Positions 44,784-55,821 of a stretch of 63,087 bases of DNA are shown here, piece after piece. Position 1 is the first letter of the stretch. Each line of letters opens with the position of its first letter. The translations under genes were made by a program, and so were the position numbers. Source of the stretch: Paracoccus sp. MKU1. GTDB taxonomy: Bacteria > Pseudomonadota > Alphaproteobacteria > Rhodobacterales > Rhodobacteraceae. The stretch spans positions 1-63,087 of the forward strand of contig NZ_LLWQ01000185.1 of assembly GCF_001447385.1 (NCBI RefSeq). Reading direction: 5' to 3'. Below the pieces are notes generated by a model that was not told the DNA's origin, did not search any database, and worked only from the letters and a program-made list of their open reading frames with translations.

Positions 44784-46177
44784 GAGCGGTAATCGGCGTT
44801 GATGTCGATGTAGCGATGCGTCAGGTCGCAGGTCCAGACCGTGCGCCTGCCCTTGCCCAGCCCCAGATCGACGCCGATGACCAGATGGTCGCGCTTCATA
44901 TAGGCGCTGGCGGCGGCCTCGTCATAGGCCGGGGCGCGCCAGCCGTTCTCGGCCAGCACCATGTCGCCGAAGCGGATGGTCAGCCGGTCGCGCTCGGCCT
45001 CGGCCCCGGATTTGCCGACGGCCATGACCACGCGGCCCCAGTTCGCATCCTCGCCGGCGATGGCGGTCTTGACCAGCGGCGAATTGGCGATGGCCATGGC
45101 CACGCGATGCGCATCGGTGTCGCTGGCGGCACCGGTCACCTGCACCTCGACGAATTTCGTCGCGCCCTCGCCATCCTTGACCACCTGCTGCGCCAGGTCC
45201 AGCATGACCTGGGTCAGCGCCTTGCCGAAGGCCCGCGCCGGGGCCGAGCGCAGGTCGGTGATCGGCGCCGCCTTCGACTTGCCGGTCGCCGCCAGGATCA
45301 GCGCGTCCGAGGTCGAGGTGTCGCTGTCCACGGTGATGGCGTTGAAGGTCTGGTCCACGCGCGCCGACAGCATGCGCTGCAACAGCGCGGGCGCGATCTG
45401 CGCGTCGGTGAAGATATAGACCAGCATGGTAGCCATGTCGGGCGCGATCATGCCCGAGCCCTTGGCGATGCCGACGATGTTGATGGTGCCGCCATCGCCC
45501 TCGAAACTGGCGGCCGCGCCTTTCGGGAAGGTGTCGGTGGTCATGATCGCCCGCGCCGCGCCGGCAGCGCCGGCCGCGTCCAGGTTGGCGGCCAGATCGC
45601 CGATCACGGCGGTGATGCGCTCGGCCGGCAGCGGCTCGCCGATCACCCCGGTCGAGGAGGAAAACACCCGCTCGCGCGGCACCCCCAGCGCCTCGGCGAC
45701 GCCGCCGGTGACGGCATCCACCGCCTCTTGCCCGTTCTTGCCGGTGAAGGCATTGGCGTTGCCCGAGTTCACAATGATCGCCGCACCGGCGCCGGTGTCC
45801 TGCTTTAGCGCCAGCTTGGCCTGGCAGTCGAGCACGCTGGCCGCGCGGGTCGAGGATTTGGTGAAGGCGCCGGCGATGGCCGTGCCCGGCGCCAGCCTGA
45901 CCAGCATGACATCGGTGCGGCCCTGGTATTTTACCCCCGCCGCGCCCGAGGCGAACTCGGCGCCCTCGATCACCGGCAGGTCGGGAAAGCGCGCCGGCGC
46001 CAGCGGCGAGACCGGGTTCTTCGGCTTCACCGCGGCCGCCACCGCCGCCTCGGCCCGCGCCTCAAGGCCGGCGGCGGTTTCCTTCAGCGCGGCTTTCAGC
46101 TTTTTCAGCTTCTTCTTCAGCGCCTTCAGCTTTTCGGCCTCGGAAAGCCTGGACTTCTTGTCATCGGTCTTGGCCAT
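44780..46177 (-). CDS. argJ: Bifunctional ornithine acetyltransferase / N-acetylglutamate synthase
   Basis: This 465-residue ArgJ has a normal catalytic part (family ~410) and an N-terminal extension of ~50 residues. The self-cleavage site is the Ala-Thr bond in the conserved MATMLVYIFTDA. Other segments are AIIVNSGNANAFTG, SSSTGVIGEPLP and TTDTFPKGAAA. The extension KLKALKKKLKKLKAALKET is lysine-rich and would form an amphipathic helix or coiled coil. ArgJ recycles the acetyl group in arginine synthesis. It starts 3 nt after the parvulin gene. Start at 46177 is the only one that keeps the operon spacing; an internal start near the core cannot be excluded. Confidence 0.94.
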   Translation of the reverse strand: MAKTDDKKSRLSEAEKLKALKKKLKKLKAALKETAAGLEARAEAAVAAAVKPKNPVSPLAPARFPDLPVIEGAEFASGAAGVKYQGRTDVMLVRLAPGTAIAGAFTKSSTRAASVLDCQAKLALKQDTGAGAAIIVNSGNANAFTGKNGQEAVDAVTGGVAEALGVPRERVFSSSTGVIGEPLPAERITAVIGDLAANLDAAGAAGAARAIMTTDTFPKGAAASFEGDGGTINIVGIAKGSGMIAPDMATMLVYIFTDAQIAPALLQRMLSARVDQTFNAITVDSDTSTSDALILAATGKSKAAPITDLRSAPARAFGKALTQVMLDLAQQVVKDGEGATKFVEVQVTGAASDTDAHRVAMAIANSPLVKTAIAGEDANWGRVVMAVGKSGAEAERDRLTIRFGDMVLAENGWRAPAYDEAAASAYMKRDHLVIGVDLGLGKGRRTVWTCDLTHRYIDINADYRS

Positions 46178-46180
46178 CGC

Positions 46181-47020
46181 TCACTCTCCCAGGATGTCGG
46201 TCTTGTTCAGCAGGTCGGGGGCGAGCCCCTCGGTCTTTTCGACCTTGGCCTCGGCGACGCGCTTCTCGATCTCGGCCTGCACCTTGTCGCGGCGCACCTG
46301 CACGGCCAGCTGCTCCTTGATCTCGTCAAAGGCGGGGGGCGTGACCTCGCGCGTGTCGTTCAGCTTGATGACGTGCCAGCCGAACTGGGTCTCGACCGGC
46401 TCCGAAACCTGGCCCTTTTCCAGCGCCTTCACCGCCTCGGCAAAGGGCTCGACCATCTGCTCGGGCTGGAACCAGCCCAGGTCGCCCTTGTTCGGGCCGG
46501 AATTGTCGGTCGATTTCTCCTCGGCCAGCGCGCCGAAATCGGCGCCCTCCGCAAGCTGCTTGGCGATGGCCTCGGCCTCCTCCTTGGTCTTCACCAGGAT
46601 ATGGGCGGCGTTGTATTCGACGGCAGGCTCGGCCTGGCCGCCGAAGGCCTGGTCATAGGCGGCTTTCAACTCGGCCTCGCTCGGCTCGGCGCTCGCGACC
46701 TTCTCCAGCACCGAACCGGCCAGATAGGCGCGCTTCTCGATCTCCAGCGCCACGGTATCGCGCTTGCTCAGCGGCTCGGCCGTCTGGGCGACGGCGGTCT
46801 GGCGGATCATCTGGTCCAGCATCAGGTCCCACAGCGCCGAATCCGGCAGGCCCTGCGTGGTCTGCGCATCCAGCCCCTGCCGCATGGCGACCATCTGGCC
46901 CAGCGTGATCGCCTCGCCATTGACGGTGGCGACGGCCGTATCAGCATCCTGCGCCAGGGCGGGCAAGGCCGGGACAGCCCCCGAGAGCAGCACGGAGACG
47001 GCGAGAAGCGGTTTCAGCAT
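46181..47020 (-). CDS. Periplasmic parvulin-type peptidylprolyl isomerase
   Basis: This 279-residue protein has a signal peptide (MLKPLLAVSVLLSGAVPALP, cleavage after ALA). Flanking SurA/PrsA-like helices and one rotamase domain follow, with YNAAHILVKTKEEAEAIAKQ, GGDLGWF-like GDLGWFQPEQMV and TQFGWHVIKLND at ~140-230. It should assist folding of exported proteins. I rejected the longer frame (start 47200) because MLKPLL begins a good signal peptide. It is divergent from secA, a fitting export-related neighbour. Confidence 0.9.
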   Translation of the reverse strand: MLKPLLAVSVLLSGAVPALPALAQDADTAVATVNGEAITLGQMVAMRQGLDAQTTQGLPDSALWDLMLDQMIRQTAVAQTAEPLSKRDTVALEIEKRAYLAGSVLEKVASAEPSEAELKAAYDQAFGGQAEPAVEYNAAHILVKTKEEAEAIAKQLAEGADFGALAEEKSTDNSGPNKGDLGWFQPEQMVEPFAEAVKALEKGQVSEPVETQFGWHVIKLNDTREVTPPAFDEIKEQLAVQVRRDKVQAEIEKRVAEAKVEKTEGLAPDLLNKTDILGE

Positions 47021-47228
47021 AGGTTTCCCCTTCGTGGGACGGCGCGTCCACGCAGAGGTGAACGGGCGCAAGCGTTGACAGTGGGCCGGCCGGGGCATAC
47101 ATCCGGCGCAACCGAAAATGCGCGCCCGTCGCCGTTTTTCCGGCCCAAGTGATAGGGCAAGGCGAATGGTGCCGGCAAGTGGGCGGAACGTCCCGCGCAC
47201 CCCCAGATACGCGATTTTGAAGGTTCAT

Positions 47229-49934
<2,706 letters not shown>

Positions 49935-49987
49935 GTTGGGGGCCTTCGGGCCCCTTTTTCATGCGCAGTGCGAATTGCTCGCCTGGC

Positions 49988-50011
49988 ATGGGTATTTGAG
50001 CAACGAAGAAG
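49988..50011 (+). repeat. Dispersed GTATTT element, copy 7
   Basis: ATGGGTATTTGAGCAACGAA followed by GAAG. It forms a 24-nt inverted pair (21 matches) with copy 8, so the transcript could fold into a long hairpin between the convergent secA and petR genes. Confidence 0.8.
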
Positions 50012-50032
50012 CACAGGGCGCCGCGCCCGGAT

Positions 50033-50056
50033 CTTCTCTGTTGCCCAAATACCCAT
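50033..50056 (-). repeat. Dispersed GTATTT element, copy 8
   Basis: The minus strand reads ATGGGTATTTGGGCAACAGA followed by GAAG. It is nearly identical to copy 3 and is the second arm of the hairpin with copy 7. The 21-nt spacer holds GGGCGCCGCGCCC, itself self-complementary. Confidence 0.8.
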
Positions 50057-50084
50057 TGCGGCCGCGAAAGCCGCGCCGCGTTTC

Positions 50085-50804
50085 CTAATCGGGCACCAGC
50101 ATGTAGCCGGTGCCGCGCACGGTTTGCAGATAGCGCGGCTCCTTGGGATCGGGCTCGATCTTGCGGCGCAGCCGGGTGATCTGCACGTCGATGGCGCGTT
50201 CCGAGTTCTCGCTCGCCTCCTCCGCGGGGCTGCGGCCCAGATCCTCGATCAGCGCGCTCCGGCTGACCGGCTGGCGCGGCGTATCGGCCAAGCGCTTCAG
50301 CAGCGCCTGTTCGGTCCCGGTCAGGCGCAGCGGCGCGTCGCCCTGCCACAGCTCGCCCTTGTCGGCATCGTAGCGCAGATGGCCCAGCGACAGGAATTTC
50401 GGCCCCTTGGGCTCGGCCGCCGGGATGCGGCGCAGGATGGCGGCGATGCGCAAGAGCAGCTCTCGCGGCTCGAAGGGTTTCGGCAGATAGTCGTCGGCGC
50501 CGCTCTCGAAGCCCTCGATGCGGTCCCCGGTCTCGCCCCTGGCGGTCAGCAGCAGGATCGGCGTCGTCATGTGCTTGCGCAGGTCGCGGGTCAGCGAGAA
50601 CCCGTCCTCGCCCGGCATCATCACGTCAAGCACGATCAGGTCGAAATCCAGCCCGTCGAGCAGGCGCCGGGCATGAGCGGCGTCGCGCGCCGTCGTCACC
50701 AGGAAATCGTTGCGCATCAGGAAGCGGCGCAGCAGACTGCGGATGCGTTCGTCGTCATCGACGACCAGGATATGGGCCGCAGGCTGCGGATCGGGAGCGG
50801 TCAT
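50085..50804 (-). CDS. petR: OmpR-family response regulator PetR
   Basis: This 239-residue regulator has a receiver domain with acidic pocket VVDDDERIRSLL, phosphorylation Asp in LIVLDVMMPGEDG (near residue 59) and Lys in YLPKPF. The winged-helix domain ends ERAIDVQITRLRRKIEPDP and RTVRGTGYMLVPD. Together with the MarR gene upstream (4-nt overlap) it matches petP-petR of Rhodobacter capsulatus, described as essential for growth and first found near petABC. No histidine kinase is adjacent. The petABC genes are not in this window. Confidence 0.88.
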   Translation of the reverse strand: MTAPDPQPAAHILVVDDDERIRSLLRRFLMRNDFLVTTARDAAHARRLLDGLDFDLIVLDVMMPGEDGFSLTRDLRKHMTTPILLLTARGETGDRIEGFESGADDYLPKPFEPRELLLRIAAILRRIPAAEPKGPKFLSLGHLRYDADKGELWQGDAPLRLTGTEQALLKRLADTPRQPVSRSALIEDLGRSPAEEASENSERAIDVQITRLRRKIEPDPKEPRYLQTVRGTGYMLVPD

Positions 50805-51319
50805 GGCGCGTCGGGCAGTTCTTTCAGCGCACGATACTGGCGCAGGGTGTCGCGGTCCATCATCGCCTCCAACACCTGCCGGAAGCCCGCGACCGCCTGC
50901 GGCCCGGCGGCGCGATAGGCGGCGCGCATGCGGGCGCGCTGCGCCTCGGAGAGCCGGCGTTCCAGCGCCGCGCCCTTCTCGGTCAGGTAGAGCTGCCGCT
51001 CGCGCCGGTCGCGGCGGCCGATGCGGTTTTCGACCAGCCCGTCCTCGATCAGCGTGCGCAGCACCCGGTTCAGCGACTGCTTGGTCACGCCCAGCACGTC
51101 CAGAAGCGCCGTCACTGTCAGGCCCGGCTCGCGATGGATGAAATGAATGGCCCGGTGATGGGCGCGGCCGTAATCCAGTTCGGCCAGAATCAGGTCGGGA
51201 TCGGCGGTAAAGGCGCGATAGGCGAAGAACATCGCCTCGATCCCGCGGCGAAGCTGATCGTCCGTCAGAAACAGCAGGCTTTCCCCGCCTGCCGGCGCGA
51301 CATTCACCTTGTTCTGCAT
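50801..51319 (-). CDS. petP: MarR-family regulator PetP
   Basis: This 172-residue winged-helix protein has recognition region TVTALLDVLGVTKQSLNRVL and wing RIGRRDRRERQLYLTEKG. The N-terminal part LTDDQLRRGIEAMFFAYRAF is family-typical for PetP. It overlaps petR by 4 nt. It is divergent from ilvE with a 152-nt spacer that carries a perfect 14-bp palindrome at 51397-51410, a candidate autoregulatory site. Confidence 0.88.
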   Translation of the reverse strand: MQNKVNVAPAGGESLLFLTDDQLRRGIEAMFFAYRAFTADPDLILAELDYGRAHHRAIHFIHREPGLTVTALLDVLGVTKQSLNRVLRTLIEDGLVENRIGRRDRRERQLYLTEKGAALERRLSEAQRARMRAAYRAAGPQAVAGFRQVLEAMMDRDTLRQYRALKELPDAP

Positions 51320-51396
51320 GGCCTTCCCTTCACTGCATGGCCCTTATTACGTCAGACTTGTTGACTTTCCAACCATGAATGGATAGCCCAGACGTC

Positions 51397-51410
51397 AAGT
51401 TGCGCAACTT
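51397..51410. promoter_or_regulatory. Perfect 14-bp palindrome AAGTTGCGCAACTT
   Basis: This self-complementary sequence lies in the petP-ilvE divergent spacer, 62 nt before the ilvE start. It has the TTGC..GCAA form seen in many MarR operators. PetP binding is an inference. Confidence 0.5.
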
Positions 51411-51471
51411 TCTTTGCCAGACATGCTCTGACGGCGCAACATTCCGCAAACAGAACCGGCCGGAGGGAAAA

Positions 51472-52341
51472 ATGGCGGGCGCATATGATGATCGTGACGG
51501 CAAGATCTGGATGGATGGCAAGCTGGTGGAGTGGCGCGAGGCGAATGTCCACATCCTGACCCATGCGCTGCACTATGCCAGCTCGGTGTTCGAGGGCGAG
51601 CGCTGCTACAGCGGCAAGATCTTCAAGGGCCACGAGCATTCGCTGCGGCTGATCGAATCGGCCCGGCTGCTGGACATGCAGTCGCCCTATAGCGCCGAGG
51701 AGATCGACCGTGCCAAGCAGGAGGTGTTGGAGGCCAACGGCTTCAAGGACGCCTATGTCCGCGCGGTGATGTGGCGCGGCTCGGGAGAGGACATGGGGGT
51801 TTCCGCCCGCCGCAACCCGGTGCGCATGGCCGTCGCCGCCTGGGAATGGGGCAGCTATTACGGCGATGCGAAATGGCAGGGCGCGAAACTGGACATTGCC
51901 AAGTGGAAGCGGCCCAGCCCCGAGACCATCCCCACCGCCGCCAAGGCCGCCGGGCTTTACATGATCTGCACCATGTCCAAGCACGCCGCCGAGGAAAAGG
52001 GTTGCTCGGACGCGCTGTTCATGGACTGGGAGGGCTATGTCGCCGAGGCCACCGGCGCCAACATCTTCTTCGTCAAGGATGGCGAGGTGCACACGCCCCT
52101 GGCCGACCGCTTCCTGAACGGCATCACCCGGCAGACCGTCATCCAGATGCTGAAGGACAACGGCACCGCCGTGCATGAGCGCCGCATCAAGCCCGAGGAA
52201 CTGGCCGGCTTCCAGGAATGCTTCCTCACCGGCACCGCGGCCGAGGTGACCCCGGTCGGGCAGATCGGCGATTGGCATTTCCAGGTGGGCGACACCACCC
52301 GCAAGATCGCCGAGGATTACGAAAAGCTGGTCCGCGCCTGA
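51472..52341 (+). CDS. ilvE: Branched-chain amino acid aminotransferase
   Basis: This 289-residue class IV PLP aminotransferase performs the last step of Val, Leu and Ile synthesis. Motifs are HALHYASSVFEGERCY, the region YVAEATGANIFFVKDGEVHT and the C-terminal CFLTGTAAEVTPVGQIG. The PLP lysine should lie in AKLDIAKWKRPS-like KLDIAKWKR near residue 140. ATG 51472 with GGAGGG about 6 nt upstream is preferred over the upstream in-frame start at 51379, which lacks family similarity. A terminator follows. Confidence 0.93.
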   Translation: MAGAYDDRDGKIWMDGKLVEWREANVHILTHALHYASSVFEGERCYSGKIFKGHEHSLRLIESARLLDMQSPYSAEEIDRAKQEVLEANGFKDAYVRAVMWRGSGEDMGVSARRNPVRMAVAAWEWGSYYGDAKWQGAKLDIAKWKRPSPETIPTAAKAAGLYMICTMSKHAAEEKGCSDALFMDWEGYVAEATGANIFFVKDGEVHTPLADRFLNGITRQTVIQMLKDNGTAVHERRIKPEELAGFQECFLTGTAAEVTPVGQIGDWHFQVGDTTRKIAEDYEKLVRA

Positions 52342-52357
52342 TCGGGGGATGAAATGA

Positions 52358-52388
52358 AAACCGGCCGGGCGACAGCCCCGGCCGGTTT
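52358..52388. terminator. Terminator of ilvE (possibly bidirectional)
   Basis: AAACCGGCCGGG (52358-52369) pairs perfectly with CCCGGCCGGTTT (52377-52388). A/T ends on both sides suit both ilvE and the convergent small gene. Confidence 0.8.
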
Positions 52389-52407
52389 CGCATTGCTGGG
52401 TCAAGGG

Positions 52408-52599
52408 TCAGACCCGGTGGCCGCGCTCGATCCGGGCGAATTCGGCGGCGCGGCGATTCGCCGCCTCGCTGCGGGCGCGTGGCCGCATGCGCAAGGCGGC
52501 GATGGCCGGATGAAGGCCGGATTCGCGTTCCTGCCGCGTATAGTATTGCGTGCGGCCGGAACTGCTTTCCTGACTGCGATCTGCGATATGTCTGGTCAT
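52408..52599 (-). CDS. Small Arg-rich protein, 63 residues
   Basis: This short ORF starts MTRHIADRSQESSSGRTQYY and ends AANRRAAEFARIERGHRV. It is rich in Arg and Ser, with no hydrophobic segment. GAGGAAG lies about 7 nt before ATG 52599. It lies between the convergent ilvE terminator and ptsN (same strand, 75-nt gap). I do not recognise a family, and it could be spurious in GC-rich DNA. Confidence 0.45.
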   Translation of the reverse strand: MTRHIADRSQESSSGRTQYYTRQERESGLHPAIAALRMRPRARSEAANRRAAEFARIERGHRV

Positions 52600-52674
52600 T
52601 TCGGTCTTCCTCCCGCGCGGGAGTATAGCGCGGATGCGGGGGCATTTCACCCCCTGCCGGAGGAACTGCGACCT

Positions 52675-53139
52675 TCAGGCCGCCTTGATGCCGGGCGCCG
52701 CCGCCAGCATGGCGTGCAAAGCCACCGGATCCTCGTTGGCGCGCAGCTTGGCGCGCAGGTCCTGGTCGCGCAGCGTGCGCGAGACCAGGGCCAGCGCCTT
52801 CAGGTGATCGACGCCGGAATTCTTGGGCGCCAACAGCGCAAAGATCAGGTCCACCGGCTGGCGGTCCACCGCATCGAAATCCAGCGGCTTTTCCAGCCGC
52901 AGGAACAGGCCCACCACATGGTCGAGCCCGTGCAGCCGGGCATGCGGCAATGCCACGCCATGGCCGACGCCGGTGGGGCCCAGGCTTTCGCGTTCCTGGA
53001 GCGCGTCCAGCGTCTGGGCGGCGTCCACGCCGTAGACCGCCCGCGCCTGCTCGGCGATTTCCTGGAACAGCCGTTTCTTGCTGGTGGTCTGGCTCATCGT
53101 CCGCACGGCGGCGGGGGAGAGAATGTCGCTGATCTGCAT
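52675..53139 (-). CDS. ptsN: PTS IIA-like nitrogen-regulatory protein PtsN
   Basis: This 154-residue EIIA(Ntr) has the phosphorylated histidine in the conserved GVGHGVALPHARLHGL (near residue 66) and the helix KLRANEDPVALHAML at the end. PtsN takes phosphate from EI(Ntr)/NPr and regulates potassium and nitrogen functions. It follows hpf, as in many proteobacteria, after an 82-nt spacer that contains a hairpin. Confidence 0.93.
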   Translation of the reverse strand: MQISDILSPAAVRTMSQTTSKKRLFQEIAEQARAVYGVDAAQTLDALQERESLGPTGVGHGVALPHARLHGLDHVVGLFLRLEKPLDFDAVDRQPVDLIFALLAPKNSGVDHLKALALVSRTLRDQDLRAKLRANEDPVALHAMLAAAPGIKAA

Positions 53140-53158
53140 GTCGCCCGAAAATTGTCAG

Positions 53159-53187
53159 GTCCCGGCTGCGGGCCGCGCAGCCGGGAC
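53159..53187 (-). terminator. Hairpin between hpf and ptsN
   Basis: GTCCCGGCTGCG (53159-53170) pairs perfectly with CGCAGCCGGGAC (53176-53187) around GGCCG. On the minus strand it is followed by CTGACAATTTT, a weak T tract. It may attenuate read-through into ptsN. Confidence 0.55.
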
Positions 53188-53221
53188 GTTTGGTTCAACA
53201 AGACTGCCCTTCTGTGTCAGT

Positions 53222-53797
53222 CTAGCCCAGGTTGCGGGGGTCGATCCAGCCCACGTTGCCGTCCTCGCGGCGGTGAACCACGTTCACGCCCCCATGTTTC
53301 TCGTTGCGGAAGACCAGCAGCGGGCTGCCGGCCAGTTCCATCTGCATCACCGCCTCGCCGACCGAGAGGGTGGGCACGCGGGTCTCCATCTCGGCGATGA
53401 TCATGGGTTGCAGGCCGTCCGCCTGGGTTTCCCATTCGTCCTCATCGGCGGCCAGCACATACATCCCCGCCTGCTCGAATTCAACCGGCTGGGTCCGGTC
53501 CTTGTAGTGATCCTTGAGCCGGCGCTTGTAGCGGCGCAGCTGCTTGTCCATCCGCTCGCGGCACTGTTCGAAGGCCGCGTAGATATCGGTGGCCGCACCC
53601 TTGGCCTGGGCGGTCAGCCCGGTCGAAAGATGCACCACGGCATCGCAGATGAATTCATGCGCGTTGCGGGAAAAGATGACCGTCGCATCCGTCGGGCGTT
53701 GCGAATATTTCTCAACGGTTTCACCCAGTTCGGTCTTGACGTGAGTCGAAAGCGCATCGCCCACGTCGATCTGTTTTCCGCTGATCTGGTAGCGCAT
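53222..53797 (-). CDS. hpf: Ribosome hibernation promoting factor, long form
   Basis: This 191-residue protein has an N-terminal RaiA/HPF domain (RYQISGKQIDVGDALSTHVK, HEFICDAVVHLSTGL) and a C-terminal dimerisation domain with PLLVFRNEKHGGVNVVHRRE and DGNVGWIDP, so it is the long form that makes 100S ribosomes alone. ATG 53797 was chosen over longer frames since family similarity starts at MRYQI. It lies between lptB and ptsN; rpoN, which often sits between lptB and hpf, is absent here. Confidence 0.94.
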   Translation of the reverse strand: MRYQISGKQIDVGDALSTHVKTELGETVEKYSQRPTDATVIFSRNAHEFICDAVVHLSTGLTAQAKGAATDIYAAFEQCRERMDKQLRRYKRRLKDHYKDRTQPVEFEQAGMYVLAADEDEWETQADGLQPMIIAEMETRVPTLSVGEAVMQMELAGSPLLVFRNEKHGGVNVVHRREDGNVGWIDPRNLG

Positions 53798-53960
53798 GGT
53801 GGTCCGTCCTTTCGGTTGCCCGGTCTTGTCGTCAACGCCCTCGCGCAGGCGCTGCGTTCGGGTTTCTCGGCCGGGCGTCCTGCCCGGCCATATCCTCATT
53901 TGGTGATAGCCATGCCGCCGTGTCAACGGCTGCGCGCAGGGGATCGGCACGTCCTCGCGT

Positions 53961-54695
53961 TCAGTTCATGCGGAAGGTTTCGCCCAGATAGACGCGGCGG
54001 ACCTGCGGATCGGCGACGATCTCGGCCGTGGTGCCGGATTTCAGCACATGGCCGTCGTGCAGGATATAGGCGCGGTCGACGATTTCCAGCGTCTCGCGCA
54101 CGTTGTGATCGGTGATCAGCACGCCGATTCCGCGGCTTTTCAGGTCGTGGACCAGGGCGCGGATCTCGCCCACGGCGATCGGATCGACGCCGGCGAATGG
54201 TTCGTCCAGAAGCAGATAGGCCGGATCGGCTGCAAGGCAGCGGGCGATCTCGACCCGGCGCCGCTCGCCCCCCGACAGCGCCATGGCCGAGGCGCCGCGC
54301 AGATGGCCGATCGAGAAATCGCCCAACAGTTCCTCCAGCCGCTCGCGGCGCTGGTGGACATGCGGCTCGACCAGTTCCAGCACCGCCATGATGTTCTGCT
54401 CGACCGTCAGGCCGCGAAAGATCGACATCTCCTGCGGCAGGTAGCCGATGCCCATCTGGGCGCGGCGATACATCGGCAGGCGCGTCGCATCCTGCCCGTC
54501 GATCAGCACCTGGCCCGAATCAGGCGCGACCAGCCCGGCCACGCAATAGAAGCAGGTGGTCTTGCCCGAGCCGTTCGGCCCCAGGAGCGCCACCACCTCG
54601 CCGCGTTCCAGGTCCAGCGCCACGTCGCGGATCACCGGCCGGTTGCGATAGGATTTGCGCAGGCCGCGGACCCGCAGCCCCTGTTTCTCGGACAT
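53961..54695 (-). CDS. lptB: LPS export ABC transporter ATP-binding protein LptB
   Basis: This 244-residue ATPase has Walker A GPNGSGKTTCFYCVAG near residue 39, YLPQEMSIFRGLTV, signature LSGGERRRVEIAR and Walker B YLLLDEPFAGVDP. The ITDHNVRETLEIVDRAYIL segment is typical of LptB. It powers lipopolysaccharide extraction with LptFG. It is fourth in the kdsD-lptC-lptA-lptB run, 4 nt after lptA. Confidence 0.96.
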   Translation of the reverse strand: MSEKQGLRVRGLRKSYRNRPVIRDVALDLERGEVVALLGPNGSGKTTCFYCVAGLVAPDSGQVLIDGQDATRLPMYRRAQMGIGYLPQEMSIFRGLTVEQNIMAVLELVEPHVHQRRERLEELLGDFSIGHLRGASAMALSGGERRRVEIARCLAADPAYLLLDEPFAGVDPIAVGEIRALVHDLKSRGIGVLITDHNVRETLEIVDRAYILHDGHVLKSGTTAEIVADPQVRRVYLGETFRMN

Positions 54696-54699
54696 GGCG

Positions 54700-55185
54700 T
54701 CAGTTCTCCGGCTGCAAGACGCTGCGCACCCGGCCCGAGGCGTTGGCGGTGCCGCTTTCCAGGTTCACCGTCACCTTGTCGCCGGCCAGCAGATTGCCGC
54801 CCTGGGTCAGAAGCACGTCGCCGGTCAGCACGATGGTGCCGGTCTCGACATCGTAATCGGCCGCCTGGGCCTCGGCCGCGTCCTCGCCGCTGGCCAGGGT
54901 AACGTTGCCCTGGGCATGCAGCGCGCTGATGCGGCGCTGGTCGCCCTGGGCATAGGTCACCGTCACGCTGTCCGCCGACAGCCGCATCGCGCCCTGGCCG
55001 ATCAGCACATTGCCGGAAAACGTCGCCTGGCCGGTCTTCTGATCCACGGTCAGCGAATCGGCCGTGACCTCGACCGGCTGCTTGACATCCTGCGCATTGC
55101 CGAAGCCGGTGGCCTGGCCCAGAGCCGCGCCCGCCGCCAGCGCAAGCGACAGGATCACGGGCAAAAGCGGTCCGGGCCGGATCAT
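54700..55185 (-). CDS. lptA: LPS transport periplasmic protein LptA
   Basis: This 161-residue OstA-like protein has a signal peptide (LLPVILSLALAAGAALGQA) and beta-jellyroll repeats: VEVTADSLTVDQKTGQATFS, GNVLIGQGAMRLSADSVTVT and GTIVLTGDVLLTQGGNLLAG. It bridges the periplasm in LPS transport between LptC and LptD. It is 52 nt after lptC and 4 nt before lptB. Confidence 0.92.
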   Translation of the reverse strand: MIRPGPLLPVILSLALAAGAALGQATGFGNAQDVKQPVEVTADSLTVDQKTGQATFSGNVLIGQGAMRLSADSVTVTYAQGDQRRISALHAQGNVTLASGEDAAEAQAADYDVETGTIVLTGDVLLTQGGNLLAGDKVTVNLESGTANASGRVRSVLQPEN

Positions 55186-55237
55186 CGGATTTCCTTTCTG
55201 GCGCCTGAGGGCCCCTTGCGCGGGAGTCGGCGCCGGG

Positions 55238-55819
55238 TCATGGCCGGTATATCAAGCGAACTCCGCCACTCAAATCAAGAACGTGATCGCCGCTGCCCTG
55301 CCCCGAGGGCCGCAGCTCCATCCGGCCCGCCGTCAGCTCGCCGAAGGGAGCGCGGACATTGACCTCCTCCTCGGACACCAGCGTGCCCTCGGCGGTCGAG
55401 GCCAGCAGTTCCGGCGCGGTCAGCACCCAGCCGTCGGCGGTGGTCATGCGCACCCCCTCGCCCAGCCGGACCTGCTGGCCTTGCAGCGAGGCCGCGCCGG
55501 CACTGACATCCGCCGCCCGCCCGTCCTGCGCGCGCAGGGTCATCCGCACCGCCTGCGCCAGCCCCTCGCCCTTTTCGCCGCCCGGCCGCGCCTCGCTGGC
55601 CGAGATGCTGAGCTGCGCCCCGTCGCGGGTCACGCCGGCATAGGTCGGGCTGGTCACCGCCTGCCGCTCGGCCAGTTCGCGCGGGTCCACATCGGCATAG
55701 GGAATGCTCGCCTCGGGATCGGGCTTGCGGCCCAGAAGGAACAACACCGACAGGATCGCCAGCGCGGTCAGCGGCAAGAGCACGCGCAACCAGGCCACGA
55801 TGCAGGAACGGGTGGTCAC
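55238..55819 (-). CDS. lptC: LPS export system protein LptC
   Basis: This 193-residue protein has one N-terminal membrane helix (LRVLLPLTALAILSVLFLL) and a periplasmic beta-rich domain, e.g. PTYAGVTRDGAQLSISASEA and GWVLTAPELLASTAEGTLVS. It recruits LptA to LptBFG. It is followed by lptA and preceded by kdsD with only a 2-nt gap. Confidence 0.9.
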   Translation of the reverse strand: MTTRSCIVAWLRVLLPLTALAILSVLFLLGRKPDPEASIPYADVDPRELAERQAVTSPTYAGVTRDGAQLSISASEARPGGEKGEGLAQAVRMTLRAQDGRAADVSAGAASLQGQQVRLGEGVRMTTADGWVLTAPELLASTAEGTLVSEEEVNVRAPFGELTAGRMELRPSGQGSGDHVLDLSGGVRLIYRP

Positions 55820-55821
55820 GG

